A DNA stretch of 64,000 nt from Mesorhizobium loti (GCF_002858745.1 NZ_PJRO01000013.1:124001-188000); one strand, 5' to 3'; positions 42,136-51,863 are shown, counted from the first letter of the stretch. Notes: generated by a model not told the origin, from the letters alone. Numbers and translations: made by a program.

Positions 42136-42681
42136 ATGCGACTGCCGGCCCTGCTCCCGTCTCTAGAGCGTTTCCGTTTTTCACGGAAACACGGAAACGC
42201 CCTGCGCACTTTTCCTGGAATTGCCCTGGCTCTGTTCGGTGTCTCGCCGGCCATGGCGGCCTGCCCGGTCGAGCTCGCCATCTATGGCGAACGCGAGCAG
42301 GTGGCGGAGATCGATTTCAGACCCACGATGGGCTCTGCCACGACCACCAACAGCTTCAAGATGCTGCTCGGCAAGGATGTCGTGCTGGACGGCGTGGTTC
42401 TGTGGAGCAGCGACGCAGCCCGCCCGCACGGCACGCTCATGCACCAGTGCCCGGAAGGCGACGTCACCGGCGAGGAACTCGCGGCCTGCACCGTCTGGGA
42501 GGGCGTCATCTACACAACGGATTCCGCCGGCACGGTCGATCTTTTGCCCAACGAGCACAAGGACGCGCCCGGCACCTTGATCTTCCCGGATCTCGCCGGA
42601 CAGCTCGGCCGTTCCGCCATCCACGACAAGCTGCCCAAGCTGCCCTGGGACGTCTTTGCAATGAAAGGATGCCAGGAATGA
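42136..42681 (+). CDS. Secreted protein of unknown family, N-terminus derived from a repeat element
   Basis: A 181-residue protein I do not recognise. It has a signal-peptide-like start (hydrophobic FPGIALALFGVSPAMA near 28-43) and a mature part with three cysteines (in AACPVE, HQCPEG and AACTVW) plus a final GC. Residues about 10-31 are encoded by a palindromic repeat element (42164-42226), translated in frame; this gives an unusually long basic n-region (RFRFSRKHGNALR). The stop overlaps the next ATG, so it is coupled to the SDR gene. Confidence 0.7.
   Translation: MRLPALLPSLERFRFSRKHGNALRTFPGIALALFGVSPAMAACPVELAIYGEREQVAEIDFRPTMGSATTTNSFKMLLGKDVVLDGVVLWSSDAARPHGTLMHQCPEGDVTGEELAACTVWEGVIYTTDSAGTVDLLPNEHKDAPGTLIFPDLAGQLGRSAIHDKLPKLPWDVFAMKGCQE
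42164..42226. repeat. Palindromic repeat element inside a coding sequence, copy 6 (internally deleted)
   Basis: TAGAGCGTTTCCGTTTTTCACGGAAAC-ACGGAAACGC is nearly identical to copy 9 at 63531-63566; then the central part is missing and CCTGCGCACTTTTCCTGGAATTGC corresponds to the distal end. The net length keeps the host reading frame open. Confidence 0.85.
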
Positions 42682-43433
42682 CCGTTGCCGGAAGAGTCTT
42701 GCTTGTCACCGGCGGCAGTCGTGGCATCGGCGCTGCCGTGTGCCTGCTCGCGGCGGGAGCCGGGTACCGTGTAGCGGTGAACTATGCCTCGAACGCAGCT
42801 GCCGCGGAGACGCTTGCAGCAGAGATCAAGGCCGGTGGCGGCGAGGCTTTTGCTGTCAGGGGTGATGTCGGCAATGAAGCCGATGTGATCGCGATGTTCG
42901 AAGCTGTCGACAAGACCTTCGGACGCCTCGACGCCTTCGTCAACAATGCCGGCGTGGTCGACCGCAAGGCGCGCGTCGACGAGATGAGCTTTGAGCGGCT
43001 GGAGCGCATGATGCGCATCAATGTCATCGGCTCGATCCTCTGTGCCCGCGAGGCGGTCAAACGCATGTCGACGCTGCGTGGCGGCAAGGGTGGTTCGATC
43101 GTCAATCTCTCCTCGGCCGCCGCGACACTCGGCTCGCCCGGCGAATATGTCGATTATGCCGCCTCCAAGGGCGCCATCGATACCTTCACCATCGGGCTTG
43201 CCCGCGAAGTGGCCAATGAAGGCGTGCGCGTCAACGCCGTGCGGCCAGGCATCATCGACACCGAAATCCATGCCTCTGGCGGCCAGCCGGGTCGGGTGGC
43301 GGCGATCCGCGATACCGTGCCGATGAAACGCGAAGGCAAGGCAAAAGAAGTCGCCCACGCCGTGCTCTGGCTTTTGTCGGACGAGGCATCATATACGACG
43401 GGCTCCATTGTGAACGTAAGCGGCGGCCGCTGA
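42678..43433 (+). CDS. SDR-family oxidoreductase
   Basis: A 251-residue classical short-chain dehydrogenase. NAD(P)-binding TGGSRGIG at 11-18, NNAG at 89-92, catalytic S145/S146, Y160 and K164 in DYAASK are all present; the residue after strand 2 (NYASN) suggests NADP preference. Substrate unknown; sequence resembles sugar or acetoin-type dehydrogenases. It ends 24 bp before lpdA. Confidence 0.9.
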   Translation: MTVAGRVLLVTGGSRGIGAAVCLLAAGAGYRVAVNYASNAAAAETLAAEIKAGGGEAFAVRGDVGNEADVIAMFEAVDKTFGRLDAFVNNAGVVDRKARVDEMSFERLERMMRINVIGSILCAREAVKRMSTLRGGKGGSIVNLSSAAATLGSPGEYVDYAASKGAIDTFTIGLAREVANEGVRVNAVRPGIIDTEIHASGGQPGRVAAIRDTVPMKREGKAKEVAHAVLWLLSDEASYTTGSIVNVSGGR

Positions 43434-43457
43434 CCGCCAGGCAGGAAGGACAAGATC

Positions 43458-44864
43458 ATGGCTTATGATGTCATCGTTATCGGATCTGGCCCGGGTGGCT
43501 ATGTGTGCGCCATCAAGGCCGCGCAACTTGGTCTGAAGACGGCCGTGATCGAGAAGCGCGAGACCTATGGCGGCACCTGCCTCAACATCGGCTGCATCCC
43601 GTCCAAGGCGCTGCTGCACGCTTCCGAGATGCTGGCCGAGGCCCAGCATTCCTTCGACACGCTTGGTGTCGAGGTCGGCACGCCGAAGCTCAATCTGAAG
43701 AAGATGCTGGCGCACAAGGACGCGACCGTCGCCTCCAACGTCAACGGCGTCGCCTTCCTGTTCAAGAAGAACAAGATCGATGCCTTCCGTGGCACCGGCA
43801 AGGTGCTGTCGGCCGGCAAGGTCTCCGTCACCGGCGAAGACGGCAAGGTGCAGGAAATCGAAGCGAAGAACATCGTCATCGCCACCGGCTCCGACGTCGC
43901 CGGCATCCCGGGCGTGAAGGTCGATATCGACGAGAAGGTCATCGTCTCCTCGACCGGTGCACTGTCGCTGGAGAAGGTGCCGGGTCACCTCGTCGTTGTT
44001 GGTGGCGGTGTCATCGGCCTCGAACTCGGCTCAGTCTGGGGTCGCCTGGGTGCCAAGGTCACCGTGGTCGAATATCTCGACACTATCCTCGGCGGCATGG
44101 ATGGCGAAGTGTCCAAGCAGTTCCAGCGCATGCTGGCCAAGCAGGGGTTCGACTTCAAGCTCGGCGCCAAGGTGACGGCGGTCGCCAAGGCCAAGAAGGG
44201 CGCGACCGTCACCTTCGAGCCGGTCAAGGGCGGTGCCGCCGAAACCATCGAAGCCGATGCGGTACTGATCGCCACCGGCCGCCGGCCTTACGCCGACGCA
44301 CTCGGCCTCAAGGAGGCCGGCGTGGACGTGGATGAGCGCGGCCGCGTCAAGACCGACAGCCATCTGCGCACCAATGTGCCCGGCATCTACGCGATCGGCG
44401 ACGTTGTGGCCGGCCCGATGCTGGCACACAAAGCCGAGGACGAGGGCGTCGCCGTGGCCGAGACCATTGCCGGCCAGGCTGGCCATGTGAACTACGACGT
44501 CATTCCGAGCGTCGTCTACACCAGCCCGGAAGTCGCCTCCGTTGGCAAGACCGAAGAAGAGCTGAAGAAAGCGGGTATCGACTACAAAATCGGCAAGTTC
44601 CCGTTCACGGCCAACGGCCGGGCGCGCGCCATGCTGCACACCGACGGCTTCGTGAAGATCCTGGCCGACAAGGCAACCGACCGCGTGCTCGGCGTGCACA
44701 TTCTGGGCTTCGGCGCCGGCGAGATGATCCACGAGGCAACCGTGCTGATGGAATTCGGCGGTTCGTCGGAAGATCTCGCCCGCACCTGCCACGCGCATCC
44801 GACCATGTCGGAAGCGGTCAAGGAAGCGGCGCTCGCCACCTTCTTCAAGCCAATCCATCTTTGA
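43458..44864 (+). CDS. lpdA: Dihydrolipoyl dehydrogenase (E3)
   Basis: FAD enzyme reoxidising dihydrolipoamide for the 2-oxoglutarate complex. The 468-residue protein has GSGPGG at 9-14, the redox disulfide GGTCLNIGC (C41, C46), a second nucleotide site [12 protein letters not shown] near 179-190, and the C-terminal catalytic [15 protein letters not shown] precedes the ATG. It closes the mdh-suc block and is followed by a strong terminator. Confidence 0.97.
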   Translation: MAYDVIVIGSGPGGYVCAIKAAQLGLKTAVIEKRETYGGTCLNIGCIPSKALLHASEMLAEAQHSFDTLGVEVGTPKLNLKKMLAHKDATVASNVNGVAFLFKKNKIDAFRGTGKVLSAGKVSVTGEDGKVQEIEAKNIVIATGSDVAGIPGVKVDIDEKVIVSSTGALSLEKVPGHLVVVGGGVIGLELGSVWGRLGAKVTVVEYLDTILGGMDGEVSKQFQRMLAKQGFDFKLGAKVTAVAKAKKGATVTFEPVKGGAAETIEADAVLIATGRRPYADALGLKEAGVDVDERGRVKTDSHLRTNVPGIYAIGDVVAGPMLAHKAEDEGVAVAETIAGQAGHVNYDVIPSVVYTSPEVASVGKTEEELKKAGIDYKIGKFPFTANGRARAMLHTDGFVKILADKATDRVLGVHILGFGAGEMIHEATVLMEFGGSSEDLARTCHAHPTMSEAVKEAALATFFKPIHL

Positions 44865-44902
44865 GACGACGCGGCCGCAGCGCTGCCATCATCCATCAAA
44901 TG

Positions 44903-44938
44903 AAACCGGCCCGCCAAAAGGCGGGCCGGTTTGTTTCG
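44903..44938. terminator. Bidirectional terminator between lpdA and a convergent gene
   Basis: AAACCGGCCCGCC (44903-44915), loop AAAA, GGCGGGCCGGTTT (44920-44932) followed by GTTT. A 13-bp perfect stem that ends both lpdA and the minus-strand gene at 44951-45220. Confidence 0.92.
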
Positions 44939-44950
44939 TGACGTGTCCGG

Positions 44951-45220
44951 TTATTGGGCTGGAGCAGCCGGAGCCGGAGTGGCCGGAGCAGGTTCTGCCG
45001 GCTTCGCAGGCTCGGCTGGCTTGGCCGGTTCTGCTGCAGGTGCCGCCGGAGCCGGAGCTGGCGTGCTGGCCGCCGGAGCTTCGGCAGGTGCCGGAGCCTC
45101 ACCACCGCTGCGGCCGAAGACGAAATACGCGACGACGGCCAGAACGACGATAACGAGAGCGATCAGCCAGCCGCTGCCGCCACCACCAGAGCTTGGAGAG
45201 CTGTTGGATGAATCCGCCAT
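44951..45220 (-). CDS. Ala/Pro-rich single-span membrane protein, unknown
   Basis: An 89-residue protein: a Ser/Gly-rich N-terminus, one membrane helix (about 18-36) and a low-complexity tail of A/P/E with AKPAEP repeats. It may be a small envelope protein with a periplasm-spanning stalk. No family recognised. AGGAGG precedes the ATG, supporting translation. Confidence 0.65.
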   Translation of the reverse strand: MADSSNSSPSSGGGGSGWLIALVIVVLAVVAYFVFGRSGGEAPAPAEAPAASTPAPAPAAPAAEPAKPAEPAKPAEPAPATPAPAAPAQ

Positions 45221-45538
45221 GGAAGTCCTCCTGGGAGAAAGTTATCAATCAACGCCAATCGACGCGCAACGCGTGATTGTGTTTTGAATCTAGAAGCCGC
45301 AAGGCGTCAAAACAACGACAGTGGCGCTAAAATCAGCAAATCACCCAGCTTTTTTGACCTCAGGCCGGGTAAAATCGATGCATCCAAATCTATAGCCGGC
45401 TTTTTACTATCGAAAATTGTGCAGTCGATGCCCTTCGCGGTACCGCGACAGCGACATTTGGTCAGCTGATTCTGCGGCTGCAGTAGCGCTAGAATTGAAG
45501 TTGCTCCGTAGCTTTTTGCAACCTCGGAACAACAGGAG
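45221..45538. other. Divergent 318-bp intergenic region
   Basis: Separates the Ala/Pro-rich protein gene from the DUF2867 gene. It is less GC-rich than its neighbours. I see no gene, RNA or repeat of the palindromic family; promoters for both genes should lie here. Confidence 0.5.
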
Positions 45539-46006
45539 ATGGCTGACATGCACGATCTCTCCAGACATCAAGGCGTCCTGCCCGCAGCGCAGTTCTTCGA
45601 CCGGTATTCTATCGAGGTCGATGGCCAGCACCTTGATGCACGCACCGCCGCGGAACGTGTGATACTGCGCAGGCCCGCCTGGATCGGCTGGCTGATGGCA
45701 TTGCGCAACCTCATGGTCCGTCCGTTCGGCCTGAAGGCCGGGCCTACCGACATCCCAGCCGGACGGGAACAGATCGGATTTTTCCCCTTGATCGACGAAA
45801 GCCCATCGACCGTGGTTCTCGGGCTTGATGACCGGCATCTCGATTTTCGGCTGCTGGTCGAAGTGGATGAACTCGGTAGCGGCCGGCAGTCGATCAGCGC
45901 TACGACTTTCGTTGCCACGCACAATCTGCTCGGCCGTGCCTATCTGGCAATCGTCATGCCGTTCCACCGCGTCATCGTGCCGGCGATGCTGTCGCGGGTT
46001 GCCTGA
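45539..46006 (+). CDS. DUF2867 protein
   Basis: A 155-residue soluble protein matching DUF2867, seen as a C-terminal domain in some NAD-dependent epimerase-like proteins. Core features are the RPAWIGWLMALRNLMVRPFGLK segment and a FVATHNLLGRAYLAIVMPFHR segment near the end. Function unknown. CAGGAG lies 6 bases before the ATG. Confidence 0.8.
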   Translation: MADMHDLSRHQGVLPAAQFFDRYSIEVDGQHLDARTAAERVILRRPAWIGWLMALRNLMVRPFGLKAGPTDIPAGREQIGFFPLIDESPSTVVLGLDDRHLDFRLLVEVDELGSGRQSISATTFVATHNLLGRAYLAIVMPFHRVIVPAMLSRVA

Positions 46007-46012
46007 GAGCCG

Positions 46013-47080
46013 TCAGTTAACGGCAGTGACGGTGTAGCCCGCCTTGCGGAAACCTTCGACCAGCCCGTCCGCGCCGGGCAAGTGCAGCGCGCCGACCGCC
46101 ATGAATGCGTTGCCCTTGGCCAGGATCGGCAGAGCGCGTTCGGCCATGGTCTTGTTGCGCTTGGTGATCATGGCTTCCTCGAAGGCCGCATAGCCTTCCT
46201 CGTCACCTGCCGCGTCCGGCAGAGCCACGCGAAACAGCGGCCAGATCATGCCGGTATCGCCGCGCTGATAGAGTACGATCATCGTTTCCGACACGTCGTT
46301 GATCTTGTCGCCCAGTTTCAGCGTCTCAAGCAGGCCCTTGACGTGTTGTTCCATCGGCAGCGAGGCCATGGCACGCAATTGGTCCGCAGCCGTCTCCAGC
46401 CCTTGCAGGTCCTTGCCTGCCGCCTTGGCCTGTTCGGCCAGATTGACGTCGAGAACCGGCTTTCCTTCATTCTTGCGCGCCATTTCGCAGGCCGGCAGTG
46501 AAACCATCGCCGACAGCATCCACGGTTTCATCTTGGCTACGGAAGCAGAAGGAATGCCCCGCGCATCCAGGCCCTTGTCCAGCGCCTTGACATCGTCCGG
46601 CGACAGAAACGCATTCAGCGTCTTGCCGTCAGTGAACATCATCAGCTCCGGCTCCTTGGCCAGCGCCGCCATCATCTTGCTCTGGTCAAGCACATCGGTG
46701 GTTTCAATGATCACGGTATCGGCGCCATCAAAGGCTGCCTGCGCGGCTTTCGGCAAGGTCACCACACGCGGATCGGTCATGTGCATGGTGCCGAACAGCC
46801 AGGATGGCTCTTCGGCGGGCTTTTCGAGTTTCCACAACAAGCCTTTGCCATTGGGCACGGCAGCCGCTTCCTTTTCGATCGACGCATAAGTCGTCGGATC
46901 GTCTTTCTGAAGCGCGGCGACCATGTCCGCTCCACTGCAGGTCACTGCCTCGGCATGCGCTCGGCTGGTGGCCAGCAGCGATACCATCACGAAAGACAGG
47001 AACAAAAGCACGTTGATTGCCGCAAGCAGCTTCAACGACAGATGCGCAATGCGGTCGGCTTTGGTCGGGACGAAATCCAT
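46013..47080 (-). CDS. TraB/GumN family protein
   Basis: A membrane-anchored or secreted protein of the TraB/PrgY/GumN fold, thought to be a metalloprotease related to Tiki proteins. GTMH near 97-100 and the C-terminal VGALHLPG are the conserved His/Glu motifs. An N-terminal hydrophobic segment (near 15-40) precedes the domain. ATG 47080 is chosen; ATG 47140 is in frame and would add 20 residues, neither having a strong ribosome site. Confidence 0.83.
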   Translation of the reverse strand: MDFVPTKADRIAHLSLKLLAAINVLLFLSFVMVSLLATSRAHAEAVTCSGADMVAALQKDDPTTYASIEKEAAAVPNGKGLLWKLEKPAEEPSWLFGTMHMTDPRVVTLPKAAQAAFDGADTVIIETTDVLDQSKMMAALAKEPELMMFTDGKTLNAFLSPDDVKALDKGLDARGIPSASVAKMKPWMLSAMVSLPACEMARKNEGKPVLDVNLAEQAKAAGKDLQGLETAADQLRAMASLPMEQHVKGLLETLKLGDKINDVSETMIVLYQRGDTGMIWPLFRVALPDAAGDEEGYAAFEEAMITKRNKTMAERALPILAKGNAFMAVGALHLPGADGLVEGFRKAGYTVTAVN

Positions 47081-47159
47081 GCCAGCCGTTTTAGGCGCCA
47101 AAGGCAGCAAAACGGTTAACCAGGCGATGAAAATTGTCATCGCCCCAGGCAGGACGGAC

Positions 47160-48131
47160 TCACGCCCGAGGGTGTGCTGCCTCGTAGATGTCGAGCAGGC
47201 GGGCGGTATCGACACCGGTATAGATCTGTGTCGTCGACAGGCTGGCGTGACCGAGCAGTTCCTGGATGGTGCGCAGGTCGCCGCCGCGTCCCAGCAAGTG
47301 CGTTGCGAAGGAGTGGCGCAGCGCGTGTGGCGTGGCAGTCTCGGGCAAGTTCAGCGCCGAGCGCAGTTTCACCATTTCACGCTGGATGATCGCCGGATTG
47401 AGCGGCCCGCCGCGAGCCCCGCGAAACAACGGTCCGTCGGCGCCGAGATGATAGGGACAGAGGCGGCGGTATGCGGCGATCGCCTGGAACGCCACAGGCA
47501 ACACCGGCACCAGCCTGACCTTGCCGCCTTTGCCGGCGACACGCAGCACCGCCTCCGAAGCATGCGCAAGATCAGCACCGGTCAGGCCAAGCGCCTCGGA
47601 AATACGCAGGCCCGAACCATAGAGCAAAGTGAGGACGGCGGCGTTGCGCGCCGCGATCCAGGGTTCCTCCGCCATTTGCTCGCCGGCCGAGACGACCCGT
47701 CTCGCGTCTGCGGCCGTCAGCGGCTTCGGCAGCGATTTCGGCTGTTTCGGTGCGCGCAGCGCTGCCGCGCCGGCGGCATTTGCCAAACCCCGCCGTTCGA
47801 GGAAACGCAGCAGCGAGCGCACCCCGGCAAGCCCGCGCCCCAATGTGCGGGCGCCGGCGCCTTCATTGCGGCGCTGGGCGAGAAAACCGCGCAGGTCAGC
47901 AGGGCGCAAACCGGCGATATCCGCGATGCCTGCCGGGCCGCCGACGTGACCGGTCAGGAATTGCAGGAACTGGCGCGTATCGCGCTCATAGGCCTCCACC
48001 GTCAACGCCGACAGCCGGCGCTCGCCAGCCAACGCCTTCAGCCAGCTTTCGCGGGCAGCCTGGAGGTCCGGTTTGGCGGCGATGAGGAATTCCTGCATTG
48101 GCAGAGCGGGTCCGGTTGAATAAGTAAGCAT
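47160..48131 (-). CDS. xerC: Tyrosine recombinase XerC
   Basis: Site-specific recombinase resolving chromosome dimers at dif with XerD. The 323-residue protein has the N-terminal SAM-like domain and the catalytic set: Arg in GSGLRISEALGL, HALRHSFATHLL (His, Arg), GHASLSTTQIYT (His, nucleophile Tyr). ATG 48131 has GAGAAG 5 bases upstream; an internal ATG (48098) is possible. It is divergent from rimM. Confidence 0.92.
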   Translation of the reverse strand: MLTYSTGPALPMQEFLIAAKPDLQAARESWLKALAGERRLSALTVEAYERDTRQFLQFLTGHVGGPAGIADIAGLRPADLRGFLAQRRNEGAGARTLGRGLAGVRSLLRFLERRGLANAAGAAALRAPKQPKSLPKPLTAADARRVVSAGEQMAEEPWIAARNAAVLTLLYGSGLRISEALGLTGADLAHASEAVLRVAGKGGKVRLVPVLPVAFQAIAAYRRLCPYHLGADGPLFRGARGGPLNPAIIQREMVKLRSALNLPETATPHALRHSFATHLLGRGGDLRTIQELLGHASLSTTQIYTGVDTARLLDIYEAAHPRA

Positions 48132-48167
48132 TTACTTCTCAGGTTACCAAGCAATGAAGCGCGGCCG

Positions 48168-48788
48168 ATGAGCAAACCAAAAAATCCCATCCAGATGGCC
48201 GTGATCGGCGCCGCCCATGGCATCAAGGGTGAGTTGCGCGTGAAAACCTTCACCGGCGATCCATTGGCGCTTGCCGACTACGGCCCACTCTACGCCAAGG
48301 ACGGTCGTGCTTTCGAGATCACCGACATCCGCCCGGCCGGCAACGTCGTGGTGGTGCGTTTCAAGGGCGTCGATGATCGCAACGCCGCCGAAGCGTTGAC
48401 CAATGTCGAGCTCTTCGTCGACCGCTCGGCTCTGCCCGACGATGGCGACGAGGACGAATTCTACCATACCGACCTGATGGGCCTCGCCGTGAAGGACGAC
48501 ACCGGCGCCACCATCGGAAAAGTCGTGTCGGTGCAGAATTTCGGTGGCGGTGATATCCTCGACATCACGCTCGGCTCCCGCAAGGGCGTGCTGATCCCCT
48601 TCACCCAGGCAGCCGTGCCGGAGGTTTCGGTCGACGGCGGCTTCGTGCGCATCGACCCGGTCGCGGCCGGTCTGGTCGAAGATGAAGACGGCGATGGCGA
48701 ACCTGACAGCGAAACGACGCCCGGGCACGACGGCTTCGATGCGAAACGCCGGCCGCGCGGTCCGAAGGACGCCGGGGGCAACCGGTGA
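48168..48788 (+). CDS. rimM: Ribosome maturation factor RimM
   Basis: Binds ribosomal protein S19 and helps 30S head assembly. The 206-residue protein has the N-terminal beta-barrel ([20 protein letters not shown] near 10-29) and the C-terminal PRC-barrel ([13 protein letters not shown] near 99-111, then [13 protein letters not shown]). The acidic tail is extended. Its stop overlaps the trmD start by four bases. Confidence 0.95.
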   Translation: MSKPKNPIQMAVIGAAHGIKGELRVKTFTGDPLALADYGPLYAKDGRAFEITDIRPAGNVVVVRFKGVDDRNAAEALTNVELFVDRSALPDDGDEDEFYHTDLMGLAVKDDTGATIGKVVSVQNFGGGDILDITLGSRKGVLIPFTQAAVPEVSVDGGFVRIDPVAAGLVEDEDGDGEPDSETTPGHDGFDAKRRPRGPKDAGGNR

Positions 48789-49906
48789 GTTTTTCGGCTT
48801 CGGTTCTGACCCTTTATCCGGAGATGTTTCCGGGCGCGCTCGGCCTCTCGCTGGCCGGCAGGGCGATGGAACGCGGCGATTGGTCCCTGCAACCGATCCA
48901 GATTCGCGACTTCGCTACGGACAGACACCGCACCGTTGACGACACGCCGGCCGGTGGCGGCGCCGGCATGGTGATGCGCGCCGACGTGCTGGCGCGTGCC
49001 ATCGACCACGCCGCGCCCGACGGCGATCCCCGCCCGAAGCTGCTGATGAGCCCGCGCGGAAAACCGCTGACGCAGGCGCGCGTGCGCGACCTGGCGGCGG
49101 GACCGGGCGTCGTCATCCTGTGCGGGCGCTTCGAGGGCGTCGACCAGCGTGTGATCGAGGCACGCGATCTCGAAGAGGTTTCCATCGGTGATTTTATCCT
49201 GTCCGGCGGCGAGCCGGCAGCACTGGTTCTGCTTGACGCAGTCGTACGGCTTCTGCCGGGTGTCATGGGCAATGAGCGTTCCGGCGACGAGGAGAGTTTC
49301 GAGAACGGCCTGCTCGAACACCCGCACTACACGCGGCCGCAGGAGTTCGAGGGCCGGCCCATTCCCGACGTGCTGACCTCGGGAAACCACGCCAGGATCG
49401 CCGCATGGCGGCACGATCAGTCAGAGAAGCTGACGGCGGAACGACGGCCGGATCTGTTGGGTAACGGGCGAACTGTGGAAACGAATGCCTGCCTGCGCTT
49501 CTTTGGAGACAAGCTCGACCCAAGCGAACTCACAACAGCTTTGGGAGGCAACCCAACCGAGGCAATTAAAAAGGGACAATCGGAAAAAACGGGCAAGCCA
49601 GCAAAGACTGGCCTATGGCTGATATCGACTGAGATTCAGAAAGGAGATCAGTTGTCTCATCAGATTGCCACTATCTTGAACTCGCTGACAGATGATCTGG
49701 CCGTGTGGCGCGATCTCGTTGAGCGGTTTGAAAGCGATATGTTCTGCGGTGTCTGGCAGATAGGCAAACCCGGTATGGAAATTGACCCGGCTGTGATGAG
49801 AATGCTTGCAGACAGAGGGTTGCTGCTCGACCTCGACATCTACACCAACACGCCTGTCACCCTTTCAGAAAATAATACGCCGCCAGGAACAGCCCGACCG
49901 CGATGA
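48785..49906 (+). CDS. trmD: tRNA (guanine-N1)-methyltransferase TrmD fused in frame to a DUF4279 domain
   Basis: Residues 1 to about 224 are a complete TrmD, which methylates G37 of tRNAs to prevent frameshifting: N-terminal [19 protein letters not shown], the SAM-knot segments [11 protein letters not shown] and [11 protein letters not shown], and the usual C-terminus [19 protein letters not shown]. TrmD normally ends there (~230-250 aa). Here the frame continues for about 145 residues that look like a full DUF4279 domain ([20 protein letters not shown] near 235-254, ending LLLDLDIY near 355). The DUF4279 part is visibly lower in GC. A TAA lies one base out of frame at 49462-49464 and GTG 49475 could be the original DUF4279 start, so a one-base indel could have created the fusion. 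Confidence 0.9.
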   Translation: MSFSASVLTLYPEMFPGALGLSLAGRAMERGDWSLQPIQIRDFATDRHRTVDDTPAGGGAGMVMRADVLARAIDHAAPDGDPRPKLLMSPRGKPLTQARVRDLAAGPGVVILCGRFEGVDQRVIEARDLEEVSIGDFILSGGEPAALVLLDAVVRLLPGVMGNERSGDEESFENGLLEHPHYTRPQEFEGRPIPDVLTSGNHARIAAWRHDQSEKLTAERRPDLLGNGRTVETNACLRFFGDKLDPSELTTALGGNPTEAIKKGQSEKTGKPAKTGLWLISTEIQKGDQLSHQIATILNSLTDDLAVWRDLVERFESDMFCGVWQIGKPGMEIDPAVMRMLADRGLLLDLDIYTNTPVTLSENNTPPGTARPR

Positions 49907-50663
49907 CAAAGCCCCGCACCGCGTTCTGCGGTATGCGTTTGGCAATCCAGACACCGACATAACCGCCGACCGCGACCGCCGGGATCATGACGACCGCCTG
50001 GGGCCAGGACACCACACCGCCAGAGACGAAGATCAGAATGGCGACGGCGGCAATGACGATGGAGAACATGTTCTTCAGCGCATTGAGGCGATGGTAATCG
50101 CCGCTCTGGGTCAGGCCGAGTGTCGCCAGCATCATCACGCCCATGCCGGCACCGAAAAAGCCGCCATAGATGGCGGTGGCGAACTGCATGAGAGCGCCCG
50201 GCACGGTGCCGACCGCAGCGGGCTGACCAGGCTTCGGTTTCGGCTTCAGCCATGGCCCGGCGGCAAACAGCGCGGTCGCGGCGATCAGCAGCCAGGGCAC
50301 CATGACGCGGAAGGATGGGTTGTCGAGGGCCAGAAGGAGGAGCGCGCCGCCCAGCGCGCCGATGGCCGAGACGATGCAAAGCAGCAGGGCGCTGCGCCAG
50401 ATGGCGCGGATGTCGCTCCAATAGGCCAGCGTTGACGTGATGTAGCCAGGAAACTGCGTGATCGACGAGGTTGCATTGGCTGAGATCGGCGGAATGCCCA
50501 GAACGCTCATCGCCCCGAAAGTGAGGAAGGTACCGCCGCCGGCAACGGCGTTGACGATGCCCGACAGCAGGCCGGCGGCAAAAAGAATGGCGGCGTCGAT
50601 GAACGTCAAGGCTGGCCCTGTCGAATACGTATCCGGCAGGTTTAGGGGCGTTGCCGCCAGCAC
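49857..50663 (-). CDS. TSUP (TauE/SafE) family permease
   Basis: A 268-residue, eight-helix membrane protein of the family that moves sulfonates, sulfite or organosulfur anions. The two conserved half-motifs are [18 protein letters not shown] near 34-51 and [14 protein letters not shown] near 173-186. A TTG 54 bases inside ATG 50663 would give the more usual N-terminus and is an alternative start. Its 3' end overlaps the fused trmD frame by 50 bp on the opposite strand. Confidence 0.87.
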   Translation of the reverse strand: MLAATPLNLPDTYSTGPALTFIDAAILFAAGLLSGIVNAVAGGGTFLTFGAMSVLGIPPISANATSSITQFPGYITSTLAYWSDIRAIWRSALLLCIVSAIGALGGALLLLALDNPSFRVMVPWLLIAATALFAAGPWLKPKPKPGQPAAVGTVPGALMQFATAIYGGFFGAGMGVMMLATLGLTQSGDYHRLNALKNMFSIVIAAVAILIFVSGGVVSWPQAVVMIPAVAVGGYVGVWIAKRIPQNAVRGFVIAVGLFLAAYYFLKG

Positions 50664-50673
50664 GCAAGCAAAC

Positions 50674-51573
50674 TCAGGCCTTGCTCATCAGCTCCAGCAA
50701 GGCTTGCGCCGTCGCTTTCGGTGCCTCCTGCGGAATATTGTGCCCGACGCCCGGCAGGATCCGGCGTTCGAACGAGCCGGAGAATTGATGGCCGTCGTCC
50801 TCGTCCGGCGGACCGACGCCGTCGTCGGCGCCGCACAGTGAAATCGTCGGCACGGAAATCAGCGGCTGCCTGGCAAGCCGGTCTTCGATTGCCTGCAACA
50901 GCGGATCACCGGGTGCATAGCCGTAGCGATGGCGATAGGAATGGATGACGATGTCGACGAAATCCGGGTTGTGAAAGGATGCTGCGCTGCGCACGAAATC
51001 GTCGTTGCTGAAGGTCCAGCTCGGTGACCACAGCTTCCACAACAGCCGGGCCAGCGCCTCACGGTTCTCGGTCAGTCCGCGCACGCCGCGCGCCGAATGG
51101 AAATAGTACTGGTACCAGTAACGATATTCGGCTTCGGGCGCTGCCGGCTTCACCGACGCCGGAATGTTCTGGATGTTGTAGCCGTCGCCGGTTACCAGGC
51201 AGCGCGCCCGTTCCGGCCACAACGCGGCAACGATGCAAGCGGCGCGGCCACCCCAGTCATAGCCGGCAAGCGCCGCTTTGCCGATCGACAGCGCATCCAT
51301 CAGGTCGATCAGGTCCTGCGCGAGTGCGGCCTGCTGGCCCGAACGCATCCCGGCCTCCGAATGGAAGCGCGTCGGCCCATAGCCGCGCAGATAAGGCACG
51401 ATGACGCGATGGCCACGAGCTGCCAGCAATGGCCAGACCGCGTCATAGCCGTGCGGATCATACGGGAAGCCGTGCAGCAGGATGACCGGATCGCCTCCTG
51501 GTTCACCATGTTCCTCATAGGCGATATCGAGCAGGGTGGTGCGAGCGAAGCGGATAGGGTAGGGTTCGGTCAT
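50674..51573 (-). CDS. Alpha/beta hydrolase, epoxide-hydrolase/dehalogenase-like
   Basis: A 299-residue hydrolase. The oxyanion segment HGFPYDP, the nucleophile elbow GYDWGG with Asp as nucleophile, and the late His in GVGHNIPQ fit the epoxide-hydrolase/haloalkane-dehalogenase branch rather than Ser esterases. Substrate unknown. ATG 51573 is supported by GGGGAG 8 bases upstream. It lies 10 bp upstream of the TSUP gene, so they are probably cotranscribed. Confidence 0.88.
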   Translation of the reverse strand: MTEPYPIRFARTTLLDIAYEEHGEPGGDPVILLHGFPYDPHGYDAVWPLLAARGHRVIVPYLRGYGPTRFHSEAGMRSGQQAALAQDLIDLMDALSIGKAALAGYDWGGRAACIVAALWPERARCLVTGDGYNIQNIPASVKPAAPEAEYRYWYQYYFHSARGVRGLTENREALARLLWKLWSPSWTFSNDDFVRSAASFHNPDFVDIVIHSYRHRYGYAPGDPLLQAIEDRLARQPLISVPTISLCGADDGVGPPDEDDGHQFSGSFERRILPGVGHNIPQEAPKATAQALLELMSKA

Positions 51574-51863
51574 GAGCATAGCTCCCCTTTGGGCCATCTT
51601 TTTGGCATCGGGAGACTGCCTGACCAACCGGCCACGGTAAAAAATAACGTTGGACAGGTGACAAGAGCGCGAAATAGCGCTATGTGCCGCGCCGAACCGG
51701 ACAAGCATCGTCCGGACCCGTCAACAATGGCGGTGTAGTCGCCCCTGCCGGACATCCTTGGATGGAAGGCATAGCCGAGCGGTCCCCGAGTATGTTTTTG
51801 GGCGACTGCGAGGCAAGTGCAGGGCGCTCTGGCTGTCGGAAGAACAAGAAGTGGATTTTTGAG

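Noticed and set aside
47160-48131. Tyrosine recombinase considered as the integrase of a mobile element
   Set aside because: Sequence, size and position beside rimM fit chromosomal XerC; there are no attachment repeats or element genes around it.
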